Of a stretch of DNA of 64,000 nt, positions 1-9,221 are shown piece after piece. Position 1 is the first letter of the stretch. Each line of letters begins with the position of its first letter. Position numbers and translations under genes: made by a program. Source of the DNA: Burkholderiales bacterium (GTDB lineage: Bacteria; Pseudomonadota; Gammaproteobacteria; Burkholderiales; UBA11063); NCBI GenBank assembly GCA_020697255.1, contig JAJFBE010000008.1:62001-126000 (forward strand), given 5' to 3'. The notes under the pieces are model-generated. The model was not told the DNA's origin and searched no databases. It worked only from the letters and a program-made list of their open reading frames with translations.

Positions 1-338
1 CCACCTAAAACTTCAGTCCTAACTCCCATCATAACCGTTTTTTGATCCTGGTTTTCTAATTGATCAATCAGTGCATTTAGTGCCTGTTCAACTGATAAGC
101 CGGAATTGAGTAAAATCGCAAATTGACGGGTAATTAGGGATAGTTCAAGTGCAGATATGGTTTTTTTGAAAGAGAATGATTTTCTCTTATTGCCGCCTTC
201 AGATGCAGCTTCAAGCTTGGCAACGGTTAAGCCTTTTTCGCGCAGTAATGTCCGGGCAGCCCTGGAGGAATCTGCCTGGATTACACCATTTTTACTTTTG
301 CCTTTGCTGTCTACAGCTTTATAGTTATACGTCGCCAT
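1..338 (-). CDS. gspF: Type II secretion inner-membrane protein GspF (partial)
   Basis: N-terminal ~112 residues of GspF, the polytopic platform protein of the type II secretion inner-membrane complex; the rest lies beyond the window edge. Translating the minus strand from the ATG at 338 gives MATYNYKAVDSKGK, the usual GspF opening, followed by SSRAARTLLREKG and the LITRQFAILLNSGLSVEQAL segment of the first GspF cytoplasmic domain. The start overlaps the last 14 bases of gspE, as expected for translational coupling. Function is assigned from family resemblance and operon position. Confidence 0.9.
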   Translation of the reverse strand, partial: MATYNYKAVDSKGKSKNGVIQADSSRAARTLLREKGLTVAKLEAASEGGNKRKSFSFKKTISALELSLITRQFAILLNSGLSVEQALNALIDQLENQDQKTVMMGVRTEVLG

Positions 339-1836
339 AATTTTCCTGAGTGATCGTTGCTACTTCTTCAATCGAAGTCTGTCCTTCCAGCACCCAGCGC
401 ATTGCATCCATCCTTAAAGTATGCATCCCCAATTTAGAAATAGCATATTTTTCCATATCAATTTCCGGAGTTGCCGTATGGATCATACGCATTATCTCTT
501 CATCAACAACCAATAATTCATGAATACCGCTTCGACCTTTATAACCAGTATCATTACACTCTTCACAACCAACGGCTTTATAGATTTGTGCGTCTTTAGG
601 TATATTAAACTCTTTGCGTATATCCTCATCTATACTGGTATTTAAGGTCTTACATTTTGGACAAAGCCGCCTGATCAATCGTTGTGCCAAAACTCCAAGT
701 AGTGTAGAAGATAATAGGAATGGCTCTACACCCATATCTACTAACCGTGAAACAGCAGATGCTGCAGTATTCGTATGCAGGGTTGCTAATACCAGATGAC
801 CAGTAAGACTGGCCTGAACCGCAATCTCTGCAGTCTCCAGATCACGAATTTCCCCAATCATTACCACATCCGGATCCTGACGAAGTATTGCACGAAGCGC
901 CCGACCAAAGGTCATATCAATTTTTGAGTTAATCGGCGTTTGGCTAATTCCTTCAATATCATACTCGATCGGATCTTCAACTGTCATTATGTTTAATGCT
1001 TTGGAATCAAGCCTTGCTAAAGCTGCGTATAAAGTAGTTGACTTACCAGACCCGGTTGGTCCGGTTACCAGAAAAATACCATGTGGACGATGAATTAGTT
1101 TATCAATTGGAGCTAGCGTATAAGGAGCCATTCCCAGCACTTCTAGCTGTAAGCGATCCTTGTTTTTGTCCAATAACCGCATTACCACACGTTCACCATG
1201 GCCGGTAGGAATAGTTGAAATCCGTAAATCCACCTCACGTCCGGCTAAGCGTAGTGATATGCGACCATCCTGGGGAAGACGCTTTTCCGCTATATCAAGC
1301 TGTGCCATAATCTTAATTCTAGATACCATTGCTGCATGCAAACCAGGATTTAACTCTACAGCACCTTGGAGCATCCCGTCCCGCCGAAAACGCACTACAG
1401 ACCTACGCTCATATGCATCAAGATGTATGTCGGAGGCATCATCCTTTACTGCCTGGGTTAGAAAAGCATTGATAATCCGAATAACCGGAGCATCATCTTC
1501 CGACTCAAGTAAATCTTCTACACGAGGCATATTGTGCAATAAATCAGAAATGTCTATATCATCTTGTATATCATCAACAATTGCTGCCGCATTAGATGAG
1601 GAGTATGCCTCAGACAGCAAGCCATCAAATAACTTCTGTTCAATTTGCGTAATTTTTAAAGGTTCATCAAGTTTACGCTTTATCTCAGAAATTACTTCTG
1701 GCTGTATTGTATTACCTGCTACTGCCAATAGTACATTTGGCCCTTCTACACCATAAATACAAACCTGCTTAGCCTTTGCGTATGCATAGGGTATACGCCG
1801 GGAGAAGCGATTGGGCACAAATTTTATATTTTCCAT
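325..1836 (-). CDS. gspE: Type II secretion ATPase GspE
   Basis: Cytoplasmic hexameric ATPase that powers pseudopilus assembly in type II secretion. The 503-residue product has an N-terminal domain, then the family motifs in order: Walker A GPTGSGKST (about 259-267), Asp box VEDPIEY (286-292), Walker B around DVVMIGEIRD (323-332) and His box LATLHTN (350-356). Four cysteines in two CxxC pairs (392/395 and 424/427) form the zinc-binding module typical of GspE. It begins 4 bases after gspD stops and overlaps gspF. The ribosome-binding site is weak (A-rich), suggesting coupling to gspD. A PilB-type ATPase was considered, but the gspC-D-E-F order decides for GspE. Confidence 0.95.
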   Translation of the reverse strand: MENIKFVPNRFSRRIPYAYAKAKQVCIYGVEGPNVLLAVAGNTIQPEVISEIKRKLDEPLKITQIEQKLFDGLLSEAYSSSNAAAIVDDIQDDIDISDLLHNMPRVEDLLESEDDAPVIRIINAFLTQAVKDDASDIHLDAYERRSVVRFRRDGMLQGAVELNPGLHAAMVSRIKIMAQLDIAEKRLPQDGRISLRLAGREVDLRISTIPTGHGERVVMRLLDKNKDRLQLEVLGMAPYTLAPIDKLIHRPHGIFLVTGPTGSGKSTTLYAALARLDSKALNIMTVEDPIEYDIEGISQTPINSKIDMTFGRALRAILRQDPDVVMIGEIRDLETAEIAVQASLTGHLVLATLHTNTAASAVSRLVDMGVEPFLLSSTLLGVLAQRLIRRLCPKCKTLNTSIDEDIRKEFNIPKDAQIYKAVGCEECNDTGYKGRSGIHELLVVDEEIMRMIHTATPEIDMEKYAISKLGMHTLRMDAMRWVLEGQTSIEEVATITQENYGDV

Positions 1837-1840
1837 TTTT

Positions 1841-4354
1841 TTACTTGGTCACATTGGTAACTGTTACTGGTGCGCTATCACCAGTCAATACCGATACATT
1901 AGCCCCGGTATCAGGAACACCCTGGCTTGTTGTAGGCATAACTGTTGTTGTAGCTGGAGCTTTAGCTTTAACAGCACTTGCTCTCATATCAACTAATGGA
2001 GTATCCGGTTGGGCGGCTTTTTGCTTAGGCACCAGATTATCATACGAAACCTGATTATCTAAAGTAACTGGTTTGATATCCGGTAATAAAATATTCCCCT
2101 TAGCCTGAACCAGGTTTTGTTGATCCATAACATATTGATAACGTTGGTTAGAAAGTGCTTTATAGCCTTCCGCATTACGAATAATAACAGGGCGCAAAAA
2201 CAACACAAGATTTGATTTCTCATGCGTGCGCGATTGCCAGCTAAATAGCCAACCAAGATACGGGATACTACTTAAAATTGGAATCCCATTTTGTTGTAAA
2301 CTAATTCTATCTGAAGTCATACCACCCAAAGCAATAATTTGCCCATCATCGAGTAAAATTGTTGAACGCATAGTCCGTTTTAAAAATGAAGGGCCATTAG
2401 CAGAGTTGACTGGTTGATTTGGGCTTAGCTGCGAATCCTCCTGATAAATATCCAATTGAATTGAGCCATTTTGGGTAATTTTTGGTTTAATTTGTAAGAA
2501 AGTTCCCAAATCCTGTCGAGTAATAGTAGTTGTTAAATTACCAGGGCTACCCGATGTAGCAGTAAAGCTACCATTTGGTATACCAATATTAGAACCAACC
2601 TGAATTTTGGCTTCTTCATTATCCAAAGTAATAAGCGTTGGTCGGGATAAAATATTTCCGGCACTGGTTGATGAAATCATGTCGGCTAAGGTACTAAGCG
2701 TTGGAATTGTTTGCCCTCCTACTGTTGTAGTCCCGGTTACTAAACCAATATATACTTCGTTAGGTATTTTAATTCCGTCGCCGCCGGCAGCCCCTGCAGC
2801 AGCTCCCGCATTACCATTTGCAGCACCTTGCAAGCCTAGTGCTGTAGTAGCCAAAGAAGATAATGCACTACCATTGCCTGCATAGTTAGCTGCGCCAATT
2901 GCACCGGCATTGTTACTACCACCACCAACAACCCATTGGATACCAAAAGTACCTGAATTTGTCGCATTAATATCCGCAATCATGGCTTCAATCATTACTT
3001 GGGCTCTACGTACATCGAGCATATCAATAATCATACGCAGATTGCGATATACAGCTTCCGGCGCCTGGATAATAAGTGAATTGGTTGTTGGTTCAGCCTG
3101 TACATACATTTTAGGCTGATCTTTTTGAGCTGCGTTTTGCCCGGCACCACCTTGGCCAGGCCGATATCCACCACCCTGATAGCCGCCTCTATTACCACCA
3201 AAAGCTGATGACCCGCCACCACCTCCACCACCGCTGCCGCCTGAACTAGCAAATACTCCTGATGGTTCAGTAGTAAATTTGGAACTTGCCGGTGTAGCCG
3301 TTATATCAGTATTTTCCTGATTAGTTATAACCACACGTAAAACATCAGCAATATGCGTGGCATCTGCATTCTTCAAATAAACTACATGTAAATCATTATT
3401 ATTCTCACCCATAGTCTTATCCATATTTAATGCAATAGCCTGCATTTCATTTAATTTTTCCCGACTGGTAGAATACAATAATATGGAATTTGTCTGTGAC
3501 TGCGTAGTAATAGTAACCGCAGGACCGTCCACAGCACCACCACCGCTGCCCGGACCACCCGAGCCGCCGCCTTGTAAGTAATTTTGCAATACCTGAGCCA
3601 CATCAGCAGCAACAGCATGTTTGAATGTAATAATAATGGATTGCTGTGTTGCCGGTCTTGGCGTAGATAACTGATTAACAATGTTAGTAATACGCGCAAT
3701 ATTTGATGAGTAATCGGTAATTACCAAAGCATTGCTAGCTGGATATACGGATATAGAATTATTAGGAGCAATCAATGGTCTTAATGAATTTGACATTTGC
3801 ATCGCAGAACCATGTTGCAATACAAAAACTTTGGTTACAACCTGATCTCCAGGGTTTTTCTTGCCCATCACTGCTTGAGCACTTCCAAAAGTTTTCATGC
3901 CGTATGTTTTTGCATCAGTTTCAGGTAATACTTTTATAACCCCATTGTCCTCAACAGTTGCAAACCCTTGCATCCGTAGCGCAGACCCCAACACCTTGTA
4001 ACTATCTACTTTTGAAACCGGCTGGGTTGAAACAATATTAATCGTACCTTTAACCCGTGGATCAACTACAAAATTTTTACCAGATAGCTGGCCAATCGCC
4101 TTGATAACCGAAGGAATATCAGCATTTTCAAAATTAAGCACTACCTTATCCGGGCTAAGCTTCGGCGTAGAATCTGACGACGATGTAGTTGTTGCTGTAG
4201 CAGCTTCATCAGAAGATGATGCACGGTTAGAGTCACCTGCTGCCGCCTTACTACCTATGTTACTGCTCGGACTACTTTTGGCTCCCATACTTGGAGCAGC
4301 AAATGAACTGCTGATCAAAACTGAAGTTAGGATAAAAAATAATTTCTGCTTCAT
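1841..4354 (-). CDS. gspD: Type II secretion secretin GspD
   Basis: Outer-membrane secretin, the multimeric channel of type II secretion. The ATG at 4354 (MKQKLFFILTSVL) is chosen because AGGA lies 5 bases before it; an in-frame ATG six codons upstream has no such site. The product (837 residues) has a signal peptide, a Ser/Ala-rich linker, N0-N1-N2-N3 repeats (KVVLNFENADIPSVIKAIGQ opens N0) and the C-terminal secretin barrel (NILSRPTLITLDNEEAKIQVG; SNLVLFLRPVII). Two unusually Gly-rich insertions occur, one near the middle (runs of GGSGGGGGGG and GGYQGGGYRPGQGG) and one in the secretin domain. A long C-terminal extension follows the barrel. It sits between gspC and gspE. Confidence 0.95.
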   Translation of the reverse strand: MKQKLFFILTSVLISSSFAAPSMGAKSSPSSNIGSKAAAGDSNRASSSDEAATATTTSSSDSTPKLSPDKVVLNFENADIPSVIKAIGQLSGKNFVVDPRVKGTINIVSTQPVSKVDSYKVLGSALRMQGFATVEDNGVIKVLPETDAKTYGMKTFGSAQAVMGKKNPGDQVVTKVFVLQHGSAMQMSNSLRPLIAPNNSISVYPASNALVITDYSSNIARITNIVNQLSTPRPATQQSIIITFKHAVAADVAQVLQNYLQGGGSGGPGSGGGAVDGPAVTITTQSQTNSILLYSTSREKLNEMQAIALNMDKTMGENNNDLHVVYLKNADATHIADVLRVVITNQENTDITATPASSKFTTEPSGVFASSGGSGGGGGGGSSAFGGNRGGYQGGGYRPGQGGAGQNAAQKDQPKMYVQAEPTTNSLIIQAPEAVYRNLRMIIDMLDVRRAQVMIEAMIADINATNSGTFGIQWVVGGGSNNAGAIGAANYAGNGSALSSLATTALGLQGAANGNAGAAAGAAGGDGIKIPNEVYIGLVTGTTTVGGQTIPTLSTLADMISSTSAGNILSRPTLITLDNEEAKIQVGSNIGIPNGSFTATSGSPGNLTTTITRQDLGTFLQIKPKITQNGSIQLDIYQEDSQLSPNQPVNSANGPSFLKRTMRSTILLDDGQIIALGGMTSDRISLQQNGIPILSSIPYLGWLFSWQSRTHEKSNLVLFLRPVIIRNAEGYKALSNQRYQYVMDQQNLVQAKGNILLPDIKPVTLDNQVSYDNLVPKQKAAQPDTPLVDMRASAVKAKAPATTTVMPTTSQGVPDTGANVSVLTGDSAPVTVTNVTK

Positions 4355-4390
4355 AAATTTCCTAAAATGCAAATGATTTTGTTAATATTA

Positions 4391-5113
4391 TTAATCATCA
4401 GAGACAGATGACCGCTCTCTTAAGTTACCTACATTACCCGACCTGGACGGGGTGCCACGGGAATTGGCAGCATTGTATTCGTCCATCATTTTTTGCCGCC
4501 GCTGTTTAAAATCTTCTATACTTTGCTGTTGTGAACTTTGTTGTCCTGAACCAGTATTATGCTGCGGGGAATTAATATCATTAAAGCTACCTCGACCACC
4601 AAATAAGGTTCCTGGATTATTCCTTTGTCCGGTTTGATTATTATTAGCTGTCTGTGCTGCGCTGCCGGCTGTGATTTTGATAGTCACATCTTCACCATCA
4701 GAATTAACCACAATGCTCGATGGACTGATACTTTTGATAGTTGCCTCAGACCCTGCAACTTGTGCACCCTGGCGTGCAATAGTTGGCTTACCCTGATACT
4801 CTAAAAATGCAAAACTATCTTTATTAGTGTTTAAATACACCCCGGTTAACTTTAACTGGTCAATAATCCGTGGTTTTTCGGTAACTTTTGCTTTAACAAC
4901 AATTATACCAAATGGTGAATTATTATTAATATAGGTCGTTGCTCTGTCACGCGTATCTAAGGAGGGCTGTTGCACAAAAATATCCGCATCAGACGGAGAC
5001 AGCAACCACCATATGCAATTAGCTAAAAGTGAAGCAGAATACAGTATTATAACAACTCTTAATATTCTGCTGATTATAGAAATACCTATATTAATTCTTT
5101 TGGTTGTTAACAT
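4391..5113 (-). CDS. gspC: Type II secretion protein GspC
   Basis: Bitopic inner-membrane protein that links the cytoplasmic platform to the secretin. The 240-residue product has a short cytoplasmic start, one membrane helix (about residues 15-38), and a periplasmic HR domain (LTGVYLNTNKDSFAFLEYQ, then IKSISPSSIVVNSDGEDV), the part that contacts the secretin N0 domain. The C-terminal third is Gln/Asn/Ser-rich and looks disordered; no PDZ domain is evident. It is the first gene of the visible operon, with gspD starting about 36 bases downstream. The pseudopilin genes (gspG-K) are not in this window. Confidence 0.85.
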   Translation of the reverse strand: MLTTKRINIGISIISRILRVVIILYSASLLANCIWWLLSPSDADIFVQQPSLDTRDRATTYINNNSPFGIIVVKAKVTEKPRIIDQLKLTGVYLNTNKDSFAFLEYQGKPTIARQGAQVAGSEATIKSISPSSIVVNSDGEDVTIKITAGSAAQTANNNQTGQRNNPGTLFGGRGSFNDINSPQHNTGSGQQSSQQQSIEDFKQRRQKMMDEYNAANSRGTPSRSGNVGNLRERSSVSDD

Positions 5114-5173
5114 TTATTTTATTATCTTTATTTTAAATAGAAATTCATAAAAAAGTACCAAATTGTAACATAG

Positions 5174-5599
5174 TTATAATCCAGCAGGGTGTGTTTTTTT
5201 ACAGTCGGAGCAAATACCATATAAGTTCAGGTGATGGTTTATAATTTCAAATTTATTCTTTTTTGCTATTTCTTCTTGCAATATCTCAATCTGGCAATTA
5301 TAAAATTCTATAACTTTATTGCATTTGGTACAAATCAAATGATCATGGTGATGGCTTGGGTCAGCCAATTCATAAACCGCCTGGTCTTCTTTGAAATTGT
5401 GCCTGACTATTATACCATTAGCCTCAAAGCTTGCCAAAACCCGGTAGATTGTAGCCGCACTTACAACGTTACCTTTTTTATTTAATATTGTATTAATCTG
5501 ATGTGCATCCAAATGCTTATGTAGCTTAAAAGCTTCTAAAATAGCTAACTTATGCTTAGTTAGCTTGAGCCCTTTATTTTGTATAATGTCCGAATTCAT
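5174..5599 (-). CDS. fur: Ferric uptake regulator Fur
   Basis: Iron-responsive repressor. The ATG at 5599 (MNSDIIQNKGLKLTKHKLAI) is preceded by GGAG with 9-base spacing, so I prefer it to the TTG five codons upstream. The 141-residue protein has the N-terminal winged helix with the family segment SAATIYRVLASFEANGIIVR, the metal site HHHDHLIC, and two CxxC pairs (CTKC and CSDC) for structural zinc. It is divergent from bamE, the usual neighbour in beta- and gammaproteobacteria, which favours Fur over Zur or PerR. The shared ~100-base intergenic region is AT-rich and may carry autoregulatory sites; no clear Fur box could be picked by eye. Confidence 0.92.
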   Translation of the reverse strand: MNSDIIQNKGLKLTKHKLAILEAFKLHKHLDAHQINTILNKKGNVVSAATIYRVLASFEANGIIVRHNFKEDQAVYELADPSHHHDHLICTKCNKVIEFYNCQIEILQEEIAKKNKFEIINHHLNLYGICSDCKKTHPAGL

Positions 5600-5702
5600 A
5601 ATATTTTTCTCCAAGTTTTGTATTTTACACTAATTTAAACTATCGCTGTATACCTATTTAGAGGTAAAATAATGGATAATTTAAAATTTTTTTGAGTCCG
5701 TA

Positions 5703-6056
5703 ATGGATAAATATTTAAAAATAAATGTGCTAATAATTATTTGCCTAATAATTAGCGCATGTAGCGGAGTCAGTATTAGCCAGTGGCGCTTCCCATATAT
5801 GATGGAAGTACAGCAAGGAACATATATTGCTGAAGATCAGTATAAACAATTAAAAAATGGTATGACAAAAGACCAGGTATCCTATATTATTGGCAAACCG
5901 CTTTGTCAATATATGTTTGACCAAAATCGCTGGGATTTCATTTATCAGGACTATAAAAGCAATAATTTAAAAAAGGACTATAGTCTAACTATTTTCTTTG
6001 GTCCGGATAGTAAAGTAAGGAACATAACTAAAAGTGGCGACTTGTTTGTAAAATAA
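5703..6056 (+). CDS. bamE: Outer-membrane assembly lipoprotein BamE (SmpA/OmlA)
   Basis: Small lipoprotein of the BAM complex that inserts outer-membrane barrels. The 117-residue product has a signal peptide ending in a lipobox (LIISAC), so the mature protein starts at that Cys. The SmpA/OmlA fold follows: GTYIAEDQYKQLKNGMTKDQV, then IIGKPLCQYMF and RWDFIYQDY, matching the conserved G-x-T/M-xx-QV and GxP motifs of BamE. Its position divergent from fur is conserved in many proteobacteria and supports the call. GAG lies 6 bases before the ATG. Confidence 0.9.
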   Translation: MDKYLKINVLIIICLIISACSGVSISQWRFPYMMEVQQGTYIAEDQYKQLKNGMTKDQVSYIIGKPLCQYMFDQNRWDFIYQDYKSNNLKKDYSLTIFFGPDSKVRNITKSGDLFVK

Positions 6057-6107
6057 GTTACGTTACTTCATAAAATTTTGATGTTAAAATAGGAAATTAT
6101 AATAGAA

Positions 6108-6443
6108 ATGACCATTATTAAAGTGCTTCCACATCCTGAAATATGCCCGGATGGTGCCAGTTTTGAAGCAACGCCTGGCAAAAATATCTGCAAACAGCTA
6201 TTAGATCATAATATTGAAATCGAGCATGCCTGTGATATGGCGTGTGCTTGCACCACCTGCCATGTAATTATACGCCAGGGGTTCAATTCTTTAAATGAAA
6301 TGGACGAACTGGAAGAAGATTTACTTGATCGCGCATGGGGCCTGACATCCGTTTCGCGCTTATCTTGTCAGGCAATTGTTGATAATAAAGATTTGGTAAT
6401 CGAAATTCCGAAATACACCATTAATCATGCAAAAGAAGGATAG
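6108..6443 (+). CDS. fdx: ISC-type [2Fe-2S] ferredoxin
   Basis: Adrenodoxin-like ferredoxin that supplies electrons for Fe-S cluster assembly. The 111-residue product has the cluster-binding Cys pattern C-x5-C-x2-C in HACDMACACTTCHVI plus the distal Cys in SRLSCQAIV, and the ISC-type segment EEDLLDRAWGLTSVSRLSCQ. Unlike many genomes, no iscS/iscU/hscBA genes lie beside it; upstream is bamE and downstream, 5 bases after the stop, a CDF exporter. Functional assignment follows the family; the partner genes are presumably elsewhere. Confidence 0.93.
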   Translation: MTIIKVLPHPEICPDGASFEATPGKNICKQLLDHNIEIEHACDMACACTTCHVIIRQGFNSLNEMDELEEDLLDRAWGLTSVSRLSCQAIVDNKDLVIEIPKYTINHAKEG

Positions 6444-6448
6444 ATTGT

Positions 6449-7459
6449 ATGCAAAATACCGGAAGTAACTATCTTGCACATGACATTAGTGACCCAAACC
6501 AACCGGCCCACGATGATCAAAACGATAGTAATACCGATCGTGTACATAGCCACTCAAATGACCATGGCGGACTAGGGCACTCCCATTCCCATGACTTTAG
6601 AAACACAAACGGCCGTATATTATTTTGGTGTTTACTAATTACGTTTGGTTTTTCATTTGTTGAAGGAGTCGGGGGATATATTACCCGCTCAGTGACTCTA
6701 AAAACCGATGCTGTACATATGCTAACCGATGCTGCCGGGCTACTAATTGCCTATATTGCCAATGTCATTAGTAAAAGACCTGCTACAGTTAATTTAACCT
6801 TTGGCTTTGGGAAGGCAGAAGCTATTGGTGCCTTGGTTAACTGTGTGTTTACGATAATCCTGACATTGGGTTTATTGTTAGAGGCCATTACAAGGTTTAT
6901 TCATCCAGTTAGCGTTGCCGGGGGTGGCTTATTTATTATTGCAAGCCTCGGGTTAATAGTAAATGGGGGTATCGCTTTAGTCTTATCCAAAAGTATGGAG
7001 TCTCTTAATACAAAAGCCGCATTTATCCATGCGCTGGGAGATATGCTAGGTTCTGCTGTAGCAATTATTGCAGGCGGTATAATTTATCTGACCGGTTTCT
7101 CTCTGACTGACCCAATTTTATCGGTATTCCTAATAATTTTTATGATTGTATCTAACTATAATATAATCAAGAGATCTAGCATTGTTTTAATGGCAGGAGT
7201 ACCGGAGCATCTAAATTATGAACAAGTCGGGCGTGATCTAGAAGCAATTCCCGGAATTAGCAGTGTACACGATTTGCATATCTGGTATATGTCTGCTAAT
7301 AAAAGTGCATTATCAGCACATATCGTTGCCAAAGACCCGCTGTCATGGCAAAAGACTCTAATCCTGTGTCAGGAAATGCTTGAAGAAAAACACCATATTG
7401 ATCATGTAACCCTACAGCATGAATTTGAGGGTATGGATCATGCGCACTGTGACGACTAA
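6449..7459 (+). CDS. Cation diffusion facilitator (zinc-type efflux)
   Basis: Proton-coupled divalent metal exporter of the CDF family, CzcD/ZitB branch. The 336-residue protein has a His/Asp-rich cytoplasmic N-terminus (HSHSNDHGGLGHSHSHDF), six membrane helices, and the two HxxxD metal motifs expected for zinc: DAVHMLTD in helix 2 and HALGDMLG in helix 5. A cytoplasmic C-terminal domain follows (IPGISSVHDLHIWYMSANKSALSAHI). It starts 5 bases after fdx, so the two probably share a transcript. Zn2+ is the likeliest substrate; Cd2+ or Co2+ cannot be excluded. Confidence 0.9.
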   Translation: MQNTGSNYLAHDISDPNQPAHDDQNDSNTDRVHSHSNDHGGLGHSHSHDFRNTNGRILFWCLLITFGFSFVEGVGGYITRSVTLKTDAVHMLTDAAGLLIAYIANVISKRPATVNLTFGFGKAEAIGALVNCVFTIILTLGLLLEAITRFIHPVSVAGGGLFIIASLGLIVNGGIALVLSKSMESLNTKAAFIHALGDMLGSAVAIIAGGIIYLTGFSLTDPILSVFLIIFMIVSNYNIIKRSSIVLMAGVPEHLNYEQVGRDLEAIPGISSVHDLHIWYMSANKSALSAHIVAKDPLSWQKTLILCQEMLEEKHHIDHVTLQHEFEGMDHAHCDD

Positions 7460-7495
7460 TTCTATAAGCGCATTCTAGCAATAATACTCTATAAA

Positions 7496-7930
7496 CTATA
7501 GAACGATAAAATCATCGCCTTTGGGTAAATCTTTTATTAATTGGATAAAATCCTCAGGCGGAGGACAAATCTTGCGATTTGCTAAACTAATCCATGCGCC
7601 ATATACTATATGTTTCGCTGCTAATTTATAGTTTGAATTATAAATATTATGTAAAAATTTCCACTTTGCATGATCCGGCGATTCACCTAAAATTATTAAC
7701 TCAACAGTTACCTGCTCGCCCAAAAAAACTTCACGATAATATTCGGTTTCCTCTTTTAATAGAACAGCGGTAAAGCCTTTGGCAATCAGGTCACTCATGG
7801 TATAACCTTTGGAACGCATCCATTCAACCCTGGTATGGGTAGCAAACTCTGCATATGAGGTATGCGTTACGTGTGAATTGGCATCAATATCTGACCACCT
7901 TACTTCTAATTCTTTACGAAAGATATACAT
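7496..7930 (-). CDS. YbgC/FadM-type acyl-CoA thioesterase
   Basis: Hotdog-fold thioesterase of 144 residues. The opening EVRWSDIDANSHVTHTSYAEF carries the family active-site segment (D-x-x-x-H with following Y/F), and TEYYREVFLGEQVTVELIIL is the central hotdog strand pair. Such enzymes hydrolyse acyl-CoA esters, with YbgC linked to the Tol-Pal system, but no tol genes are nearby, so the physiological substrate is open. It begins a minus-strand run with hemJ, the VOC protein and ssb, and faces the CDF gene convergently. Confidence 0.8.
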   Translation of the reverse strand: MYIFRKELEVRWSDIDANSHVTHTSYAEFATHTRVEWMRSKGYTMSDLIAKGFTAVLLKEETEYYREVFLGEQVTVELIILGESPDHAKWKFLHNIYNSNYKLAAKHIVYGAWISLANRKICPPPEDFIQLIKDLPKGDDFIVL

Positions 7931-7940
7931 AGTTAGATTT

Positions 7941-8399
7941 TCAAAAAGGTTTTACTATAGCTAAAATAACGCACAATATTAACACTACTACCGGATACTC
8001 ATTAAAAACCCTAAACCATTTATGACTTTTTTGGTTACAGTCTTTAGCAAAATCATCCATCAATTTAAAACAGTAAATATGGTAAATCACCAATGTACCA
8101 ACCAAGATTAGTTTTAAATGAAGCCAAATACCTGAAATATTAAATCCATGTGCCAAAACTTCGCCTAAAACGATGGATAACACAGCCGAAGGAGTCATAA
8201 TATACCAGAATAATTTGTGTTCCATCGTCTTAAATTGATTGCTGCTAATGGAATTATTAGTCATTGCATGGTATACAAATAACCGTGGCAGGTAAAACAA
8301 GCCAGCAAACCAACATACCACACTAATTAAATGAAACGCCTTTAAATACCCATATAAAGTAGGGTGTGCTGCAATTAATAAATTGGTATCGGGTAACAT
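7941..8399 (-). CDS. hemJ: Protoporphyrinogen IX oxidase HemJ
   Basis: Membrane-embedded protoporphyrinogen oxidase (UPF0093/HemJ) acting in heme synthesis in bacteria that lack HemG and HemY. The 152-residue product has four predicted helices and the family hallmarks: AFHLISVVCWFAGLFYLPRLFVYHA near the N-terminus (with the conserved His and the FYLPR segment) and LHLKLILVGTLVIYHIYC. It lies 7 bases after the VOC gene stop and 11 bases before the thioesterase gene, consistent with an operon. No other heme genes are present. Confidence 0.88.
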   Translation of the reverse strand: MLPDTNLLIAAHPTLYGYLKAFHLISVVCWFAGLFYLPRLFVYHAMTNNSISSNQFKTMEHKLFWYIMTPSAVLSIVLGEVLAHGFNISGIWLHLKLILVGTLVIYHIYCFKLMDDFAKDCNQKSHKWFRVFNEYPVVVLILCVILAIVKPF

Positions 8400-8405
8400 C
8401 CGGAG

Positions 8406-8783
8406 TTATTTATCTTCCATTGCGTGAAGCGCAATTTTATTCCCACAGCAATCCAAAATAACTGCCCTATACCCCCAGGGCCCGATTGCCTGGATATCTT
8501 CAACCACTTTACCTCCACATTCTTGAGCTACAGCAACTGCATCATGAATGCGCTTATTTACATCAAAGTAAATTAATAAATCACTGTCATTAAGTTTTTT
8601 TGTTTTATCTTCGTATAAACAGCCTGCAACATCACTGCTATTATCCTCATGAGGAAATACAGTTATCTCAAACCCATGTTCCGTATTAATTTGTAAAGGT
8701 TTATCTAACAATTTAGCATAAAACTCTGTTGCGGACTTAAGATTTGTTACCGGTATATCAAACCATACTATTGTGTTTGCCAT
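8406..8783 (-). CDS. VOC-family (glyoxalase-like) protein
   Basis: Small vicinal-oxygen-chelate fold protein of 125 residues. It shows the typical start ANTIVWFDIPVTNLKSATEFYAKLL and a second beta-alpha-beta module with GPWGYRAVILDCCGNKIALH. The family includes glyoxalases, dioxygenases and resistance proteins; nothing visible points to a substrate. The closest general type is the VdlD/YaeR-like group of predicted dioxygenases or immunity proteins. It sits between ssb and hemJ in the same direction. Confidence 0.75.
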   Translation of the reverse strand: MANTIVWFDIPVTNLKSATEFYAKLLDKPLQINTEHGFEITVFPHEDNSSDVAGCLYEDKTKKLNDSDLLIYFDVNKRIHDAVAVAQECGGKVVEDIQAIGPWGYRAVILDCCGNKIALHAMEDK

Positions 8784-8795
8784 ATCTAGTTCCTT

Positions 8796-9221
8796 TTAAA
8801 ACGGAATATCATCCGAAGTAAGGCTGCCAGATGATGTCATAGGTGATTGATTTACTTCCGGTAAATTGTATACCGGCTCACCATTGCTTGTATCATCAGA
8901 ATCGGTAGCATCATCACGTTTACTTAAAAATTCAATATTACTTGCATAAATTCTAAGTGTGCCAACCGGTTTATTTTCACGGTTAAGATATGCATTAACA
9001 CTTGGAAACCCCTCAACCAAGAGCTTAGAGCCTTTTTTTATATAATTCCTGGCAAGATCCGATAACTTACCATTACATGTTACATCAACCCAATCGGTTT
9101 TTGGGTTTTGTTTAGTCCCAACTGAAACCCCAACAGAAAATGATGCAAACTGGTTTCCCGTCTGGTCTGCACGCATTTCCGGGTCACGACCCACATTTCC
9201 AGTAATAATAATTTTTTTCAT
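8796..9221 (-). CDS. ssb: Single-stranded DNA-binding protein
   Basis: OB-fold protein that coats single-stranded DNA in replication and repair. The 141-residue product opens MKKIIITGNVGRDPEMR and contains TDWVDVTCNGKLSDLARNYI and KGSKLLVEGF, the classic SSB core. It ends in DDIPF, the acidic tip that docks SSB partners. AAGGAAG precedes the ATG by 8 bases. It is shorter and more divergent than E. coli SSB; uvrA, often adjacent, is absent, so this could be a second SSB paralogue, though the intact DDIPF tip argues that it is functional. Confidence 0.9.
   Translation of the reverse strand: MKKIIITGNVGRDPEMRADQTGNQFASFSVGVSVGTKQNPKTDWVDVTCNGKLSDLARNYIKKGSKLLVEGFPSVNAYLNRENKPVGTLRIYASNIEFLSKRDDATDSDDTSNGEPVYNLPEVNQSPMTSSGSLTSDDIPF

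Noticed and set aside
1160-1756. Long plus-strand ORF opposite gspE (and similar antisense ORFs in gspD, rne and gyrB)
   Set aside because: These are shadow frames of strongly conserved genes on the other strand, without ribosome-binding sites or recognisable domains.
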